A DNA stretch of 9,519 nucleotides from Endomicrobiia bacterium (GTDB taxonomy: Bacteria > Elusimicrobiota > Endomicrobiia > Endomicrobiales > Endomicrobiaceae), in the NCBI GenBank assembly GCA_009782015.1, contig WQUP01000207.1:1-9519 (forward strand), in the 5' to 3' direction. The position numbers and the translations under genes are program-made. Position 1 is the first letter of the stretch. The number at the start of each line of letters is the position of its first letter. This document shows, in pieces, positions 5,845 to 9,519 of the stretch. Below the pieces are notes generated by a model. The model saw only the letters and a program-made list of their open reading frames with translations, did not search any database and was not told where the DNA came from.

Positions 5845-7557
5845 ATGAAAAAAATCGAACTCTTATCAGGCGATGAAGCGCTTGCCCGCGGCGCTTATGA
5901 GGCGGGCTTAAAAGCCGCCGCGTCTTATCCGGGAACTCCCGCAACCGAAATTTTGGAATATTTGGCGCAGTTTAAAGAAGTTGACGCGCAGTGGTCCGTA
6001 AACGAAAAGACCGCTTTTGAAGTTGCCCTTGGCGCGTCTGTTGCCGGAGTGCGCAGCATGTACTCTTCAAAGCACGTCGGCGTAAACGTGGCAATGGATC
6101 CGCTTATGACATCGGCTTATACCGGAGTCAACGGCGGTTTTGTAATAGTCACCGCGGACGACCCCGGCTGCCACTCTTCCCAAAATGAGCAGGACAACAG
6201 GTTGATCGCAAAGTTTGCGAAGCTTCCTTTACTTGAACCAAGCAGCCCCGGCGAAGCCTATATCATGGCTCGAAGTGCCTTTGAGATAAGCGAAAAGTTT
6301 GACATACCTGTAATAATACGCCTCACTACCCGCGTTTCCCACACTAAAGAAAACATTGAAATTTCAGACAGAATTGAAGTCCCCGATAAACCCTTTGCCG
6401 TAAACGCGCCAAAGTATGTAATGGTGCCGGTAAACGCTTACAAAAAGCATATCGAACTTGAAACAAAACTTTCCGAAATTCAAAAATATTCCGAACAATC
6501 GGATTTGAACGCAATTGAGATGAACGACGCTTCCATAGGCATAATTGCCGACAGCGTCGCGTACTTGTACGCAAAAGAAAAGTTCCCGAACGCCTCGTTT
6601 CTGAAGCTTGGCTTTTGCTGGCCTTTTCCGGACGCAAAGATAAAAGAGTTTGCTTCAAAGGTCAAAGAGCTGTATGTGATAGAAGAGCTTGAACCTTTTA
6701 TTGAAGAACATGTAAAACAGCTCGGCATAAAAGCGAAATCAAAAGACGCATCTTACCGCATAGGCGAACTAAATCCCGCATTAGTCAAAGAAATCGTCGA
6801 AGGAAAGAAAAAAACAGAACGCCCTCAGGGCGCGAGAAAACCTGTTTTGTGCCCGGGCTGCGCGCACCGCTCGGTGTTTTACGCTTTGAAAAAACTCAAA
6901 GCCGTTGTAGCAGGAGACATAGGCTGCTACACTCTCGGCGCGTCAAAACCGCTTGAAGCATTGCATACAACCGTGTGCATGGGCGCAAGCGTTACGATGT
7001 TTGAAAGCATGTCGAAAATTTTGGGACACGGCAAAGTTGCCGCCGTAATCGGCGACTCGACTTTTGTCCACTCAGGCATTACCGGTCTCATTGACGCGGC
7101 TTACAATAATGCCAATGGCCTTGTAATAATTTTGGATAATTCTACAACCGCCATGACAGGCAGCCAGCCAAACCCGTCAACGGGGTATAATGCAAAAGGC
7201 GAGGCCTCAAAGAGGCTTATTTTAGAAGACATTTGCAAAGCATCCGGTGCGGACATCGTGGAAGTCATACACGGTTTTGCCCCGAATTTGCAGGAAAAAA
7301 TTAAAGAACTGATGGGCAAAGACGCGCTGTCCGTGCTCATAGTGCGCTATCCCTGCAAAATTATCGCGCCGGTAAAAGATCCCATGCCGGTTTTTTCAAA
7401 GGAAAGCTGCACAAAATGCTATATGTGCCTGCAAGTTGACTGCCCTGCAATACATAAAGACGATGACGGAAATATAGTTTTGGAAGAAAGCGTCTGCACC
7501 GGCTGCAATGTTTGCGTGCTGGCGTGCAAATTCGGCGCGCTTAAAAAGGCAGATTGA
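5845..7557 (+). CDS. iorA: Indolepyruvate ferredoxin oxidoreductase, alpha subunit
   Basis: Thiamine-diphosphate enzyme that oxidatively decarboxylates aryl pyruvates from Trp, Phe and Tyr (or acts in reverse) with CoA and ferredoxin in the anaerobic cytoplasm. The 570-aa product shows the substrate-side N-terminal domain (YPGTPATE 28-35; HVGVNVAMDPLMT 77-89), CPGCAHR (336-342), the TPP/Mg region (GDIGCYTLG 358-366, GDSTFVHSGI 403-412, DNSTTAMTG 431-439) and a C-terminal two-cluster ferredoxin domain with Cys at 522, 525, 528, 533 and 551, 554, 557, 561. The ATG at 5845 is chosen because the protein then begins at the conserved MKKIELLSGDEALA; GAGGG lies about 11 nt upstream. The frame extends upstream to a GTG at 5755, but this would translate repeat DNA. 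The TGA stop is the first codon of a heptamer repeat. iorB lies 731 nt downstream instead of directly adjacent. Confidence 0.95.
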   Translation: MKKIELLSGDEALARGAYEAGLKAAASYPGTPATEILEYLAQFKEVDAQWSVNEKTAFEVALGASVAGVRSMYSSKHVGVNVAMDPLMTSAYTGVNGGFVIVTADDPGCHSSQNEQDNRLIAKFAKLPLLEPSSPGEAYIMARSAFEISEKFDIPVIIRLTTRVSHTKENIEISDRIEVPDKPFAVNAPKYVMVPVNAYKKHIELETKLSEIQKYSEQSDLNAIEMNDASIGIIADSVAYLYAKEKFPNASFLKLGFCWPFPDAKIKEFASKVKELYVIEELEPFIEEHVKQLGIKAKSKDASYRIGELNPALVKEIVEGKKKTERPQGARKPVLCPGCAHRSVFYALKKLKAVVAGDIGCYTLGASKPLEALHTTVCMGASVTMFESMSKILGHGKVAAVIGDSTFVHSGITGLIDAAYNNANGLVIILDNSTTAMTGSQPNPSTGYNAKGEASKRLILEDICKASGADIVEVIHGFAPNLQEKIKELMGKDALSVLIVRYPCKIIAPVKDPMPVFSKESCTKCYMCLQVDCPAIHKDDDGNIVLEESVCTGCNVCVLACKFGALKKAD

Positions 7558-7598
7558 AGAGTGAAAAGTTGAGAGTGAAGATACGGCAACGGCAAAAA
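7555..7598 (+). repeat. Half-element of 7-nt repeats after iorA (AGAGTGA type)
   Basis: Starting with the iorA stop codon, GAAGAGTGAAAAG, GAGAGTGAAG and ATACGGCAACGGC reproduce the purine-rich arm and core edge of the elements around yidC, in the same orientation relative to the upstream gene. The opposite arm is missing. The TGA that ends iorA belongs to the repeat. Confidence 0.75.
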
Positions 7599-7650
7599 TT
7601 TTGAATTTGCTCACCAACTTGGTGTCGAATTGAAGTTTCTAGCCTTTGCC

Positions 7651-7740
7651 TGTCATTCCGGAGTGTTTCTGTCCGGAATCTGCTTTAAGATAGCTCCACG
7701 GCAAACGGCAGATTCCGGACAAAAGCTTTCCGGAATGACA
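7651..7740. repeat. Inverted pair of TTCCGGAATGACA-type repeats upstream of the GIY-YIG gene
   Basis: Left arm 7651-7683 (minus orientation) and right arm 7708-7740 (plus orientation) are 33 nt each and agree at 29 of 33 positions as reverse complements, both framed by GCAGATTCCGGACA and TCCGGAATGACA. They enclose 24 nt of spacer. The right arm ends 11 nt before the GIY-YIG start codon. Further copies lie beyond that gene. Confidence 0.88.
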
Positions 7741-7751
7741 AACCATAAATT

Positions 7752-8045
7752 ATGGAACACAGATATTTTGTATATATTGCCGCAAGTAAAAAGAACGGCG
7801 TTTTGTATATAGGCGTTACGAATAATCTTGTTCGCAGAATGTACGAGCACAGAAGCGGTTTGATAGAAGGATTTACAAAAAAGTATAACTTGAAGACGCT
7901 TGTTTATTATGAAATGTTTCAAGATATAGATAAAGCCATAGCGAGAGAGAAAATTTTAAAAGATTGGCATAGAGACTGGAAAATCAGACTGATAGAAAAT
8001 ACCAATCCGGAATGGAAAGATTTGTTTAACAGTATTTTGTTTTAG
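7752..8045 (+). CDS. Stand-alone GIY-YIG nuclease-domain protein (COG2827/UPF0213-like)
   Basis: A 97-aa protein consisting of a single GIY-YIG domain. It starts with FVYIAASKKNG, then LYIGVTNNLVRRMYEH (18-33), giving Y8, Y19-I-G21, the catalytic-type Arg pair R28/R29 and H33; AREK (64-67) supplies the metal-binding Glu66; it closes with ENTNPEWKDL. This matches the small predicted endonucleases of the URI/UvrC-like superfamily, whose biological role is largely unsettled. All key residues are present, so it is probably active. No Shine-Dalgarno site is visible in the 15 nt before the ATG, which follow directly on a TCCGGAATGACA repeat. It lies between iorA and iorB, two genes that normally touch, and is flanked on both sides by related palindromic repeats. 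This suggests that gene and repeats arrived together, but mobility is inference. Confidence 0.9.
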   Translation: MEHRYFVYIAASKKNGVLYIGVTNNLVRRMYEHRSGLIEGFTKKYNLKTLVYYEMFQDIDKAIAREKILKDWHRDWKIRLIENTNPEWKDLFNSILF

Positions 8046-8046
8046 A

Positions 8047-8144
8047 AACGGCAGATTCTCCCGGACTAAAAAATTCCGGGGCAGGCTTGCTGCAGAAAGT
8101 TTTTAAGTTTGTTTGCGGAGATTTGTAGTCCGCAATCTGCCGTA
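8047..8144. repeat. Degenerate inverted repeats downstream of the GIY-YIG gene
   Basis: ACGGCAGATTCTCCCGGACT (8048-8067), beginning 2 nt after the stop codon, is matched by its inverted relative AGTCCGCAATCTGCCGT (8127-8143). The stretch between holds no recognisable gene. It resembles the pair upstream of the GIY-YIG gene, but more diverged and lacking the GGAATGACA end. Confidence 0.7.
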
Positions 8145-8160
8145 AAACAACTTCACGGAA

Positions 8161-8270
8161 AACGGCAGATCCCGTACAGGGACACTCCGGAATGACAACA
8201 GAATCGAACGGCAGATCCCGGACAGAGACACTCCGGGATGACAAGCCAAGTTTGTCACTCCGGAATGACA
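8161..8270 (+). repeat. Two near-identical 38-nt direct repeats plus a partial copy upstream of iorB
   Basis: Copies at 8161-8198 and 8207-8244 match at 35 of 38 positions, each running from AACGGCAGATCCCG to GGATGACAA or GGAATGACAA; a truncated third copy CACTCCGGAATGACA is at 8256-8270. They are the same family as the repeats before the GIY-YIG gene. The last copy ends 8 nt before the iorB ribosome site. No promoter for iorB is apparent, so it may depend on read-through from iorA. Confidence 0.88.
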
Positions 8271-8288
8271 CCACGAAGAGGAGTATAT

Positions 8289-8786
8289 ATGCAGGATAAC
8301 GAAGTTACTGGTGACAAGGTCACCAACATTTTGTTTTGCGGGACCGGCGGGCAGGGGGGTTTGACTGCGGCGGAGATTGTCGCGCTTGCGGCGGTTTATG
8401 ACGGGTATCACGCCAAAAAATCCGAAGTGCACGGAATGGCGCAGCGCGGCGGGTCAGTGGAATCGCACGTGCGGTTCGGCAAGCGTGTCGCTTCGCCCCT
8501 TATAGAAACCGGCGAGGCCGGTTTTCTTGTGCCGTTTCACAAAGGCGAACGCGACAGAATGCTTCAATACCTTGCAAAAGACGGAGTTGACCTGCTCAAA
8601 GATCTGCAGGAAGCGGACGGAAAACTTGAAAACAAAAAGTTCATCAACACTTACATGCTCGGCAGGCTTTCAAAGCGTCTAAATATCAGCCGCGAAAGCT
8701 GGCTAAAAGCTTTGGAAACCGGATTTAAAGGCAGGCTTGTTGAAGAAAACAGAAAAGTTTTTCTGGGAGCCGCGCAAGAAGACTGA
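8289..8786 (+). CDS. iorB: Indolepyruvate ferredoxin oxidoreductase, beta subunit (short form)
   Basis: Partner of IorA; carries the pyruvate-ferredoxin-oxidoreductase gamma-type domain that helps bind CoA. The 165-aa product shows FCGTGGQGG (16-24), the highly conserved SEVHGMAQRGGSVESHV (45-61), SPLIETGEA (69-77) and NTYMLGRLSKRL (120-131). AGGAG lies 5 nt before the ATG at 8289; upstream in-frame codons to 8238 fall in repeat DNA and are rejected. Typical IorB proteins are about 190-205 aa. Here the part between the SPLIETGEA segment and the MLG segment is about 30 residues shorter than usual, with a Lys/Asp-rich stretch (about 85-117) in its place; the frame is intact, so this looks like an internal deletion or a short variant. 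The next gene begins 9 nt after the stop, with its ribosome site overlapping the stop codon. Confidence 0.92.
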   Translation: MQDNEVTGDKVTNILFCGTGGQGGLTAAEIVALAAVYDGYHAKKSEVHGMAQRGGSVESHVRFGKRVASPLIETGEAGFLVPFHKGERDRMLQYLAKDGVDLLKDLQEADGKLENKKFINTYMLGRLSKRLNISRESWLKALETGFKGRLVEENRKVFLGAAQED

Positions 8787-8795
8787 GGATTTGTT

Positions 8796-9519
8796 ATGGT
8801 AAATAGAAAACTGCTGATTTTGCTGGCTATAGCGCTTGTCATATTTTTTACCGTTATGCATATACGCTACGGAGCTTTTGCGCAGGCACAGTCTGCCGTT
8901 GCCGCCCGTAGCGCCGGGACCGCCCGCAGCGCCGATGCCGGCGTTTCAAGCCGCGAAAGCGATTTTTCTGAAGAGAACGAAGTCAACGTAAACGATAACG
9001 TCACGCGGGACGTTACGGAGTTTAAAGTAAACGCTCCGATTAATTTTAACTATAAAACCAAAGCCGAAATTTACGGCATAAGAAAAAAATTCGTGGCGGA
9101 AAGTCTTTTTAAAAATCCGGACTATACCCCCAGCAAAACGGTTTTCTCGAAAATTGCCGACGGAAAACAGTGGATAACTCTGGAGTACGAATATTACGAC
9201 AAAAACAGCAGCGAGGGCTATTCCGAAGAGAGCAGGTTTATAAACAATCCCACCGCTCTTATAATGCTGGACATTCCTTTTTCGTCGGTCAATGCCGGAA
9301 AGTATTGGGGAGAGGATATGTATCTTCTCCCAAAATCGATATCTTATCATAAAGAAGAAAATACGATTAAGACGGCGTATTCGCTGCAAAAGTTTTTCAG
9401 CGAACTGCATCCGGGTCTTAAAAACGAATTTTTATGTTTTCTTAACGGGTTAAACGCCCGTGATTTCGGCTATCCGTGGGTTTTTGTTTATCAGTCGGAC
9501 AATGTGACGTTCAGGCCGC
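8796..9519 (+). CDS. Exported protein of unknown function, 3' end beyond window
   Basis: An open frame from the ATG at 8796 runs to the end of the window (241 codons) without a stop. GAGG lies 7 nt upstream and overlaps the iorB stop region, so it is probably co-transcribed with iorB. The N terminus MVNRKLLILLAIALVIFF and following AFAQAQ look like a Sec signal peptide with a likely cut after Ala-Phe-Ala. An Ala/Arg/Ser-rich low-complexity stretch (about 33-55) follows, then an acidic/Asn-rich linker, then a folded-looking region with many aromatic residues (ITLEYEYYDKN; INNPTALIMLDIPFSSV; SYHKEENTIKTAYSLQKFF; FGYPWVFVYQS). No family is recognised. A periplasmic or surface protein is the safest description. 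Nothing links it to the Ior reaction except position. Confidence 0.75.
   Translation, partial: MVNRKLLILLAIALVIFFTVMHIRYGAFAQAQSAVAARSAGTARSADAGVSSRESDFSEENEVNVNDNVTRDVTEFKVNAPINFNYKTKAEIYGIRKKFVAESLFKNPDYTPSKTVFSKIADGKQWITLEYEYYDKNSSEGYSEESRFINNPTALIMLDIPFSSVNAGKYWGEDMYLLPKSISYHKEENTIKTAYSLQKFFSELHPGLKNEFLCFLNGLNARDFGYPWVFVYQSDNVTFRP

Noticed and set aside
7612..7624. CACCAA-C-TTGGTG palindrome between iorA and the GIY-YIG gene as terminator
   Set aside because: Almost no loop and no U-run follows.
9171..9180. DnaA-box-like GTGGATAAC near the window end, which could hint at oriC because rpmH is nearby
   Set aside because: Single imperfect match inside a coding frame, over 4 kb from rpmH, with no cluster of boxes or AT-rich unwinding region and no dnaA.
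8946..9410. 154-codon minus-strand frame opposite the exported protein
   Set aside because: The plus-strand frame has a signal peptide, a ribosome site and coupling to iorB; the reverse frame has none of these.

Overview
The window reads as chromosomal DNA of a diderm (Gram-negative-type) anaerobic bacterium of moderate GC. Diderm is supported by YidC with a full periplasmic P1 domain and by a lipoprotein with a signal peptide. An anaerobic, amino-acid-fermenting life is supported by a ferredoxin-dependent 2-oxoacid oxidoreductase (IorA/IorB). The phylum cannot be fixed from the sequence; an Elusimicrobiota/Endomicrobia-like origin is only a guess.

Left half (about 23-5019, minus strand): a compact housekeeping operon, in transcription order rpmH (L34), rnpA (RNase P protein), yidD, yidC (membrane insertase), jag/khpB and serS (seryl-tRNA synthetase). 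It begins at a promoter with perfect TTGACA/TATAAT hexamers (4990-5019) and ends at a clear intrinsic terminator (23-40). The usual rpmH-rnpA-yidD-yidC-jag order is kept, but serS sits where mnmE often follows, and dnaA/oriC is not seen on the other side of rpmH.

Right half (about 5131-9519, plus strand): a small lipoprotein of unknown function; iorA; a stand-alone GIY-YIG nuclease gene embedded in TTCCGGAATGACA-type repeats; iorB, which looks short; and the 5' part of a gene for an exported protein of unknown function, cut by the window end.

The most striking content lies between the genes. Almost every gap carries a degenerate short-unit repeat element. Units are 7 nt (AAGTAAT, TTAATGG and AGAGTGA types), 8 nt (AGAAGCTG type), 9 nt (TTAAGGTCC type) or 16 nt. 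Most are built as inverted repeats with a purine-rich arm, a short core that often contains CGGCAA, and a pyrimidine-rich arm. They abut or even encode the stop codons of the upstream genes (rnpA, yidD, iorA), and at rnpA one replaces the region where a Shine-Dalgarno site should be. A second family, around GGCAGATTCCGGACA...TCCGGAATGACA, surrounds the GIY-YIG gene and separates iorA from iorB. These repeat systems, rather than any single gene, are the part that deserves attention.
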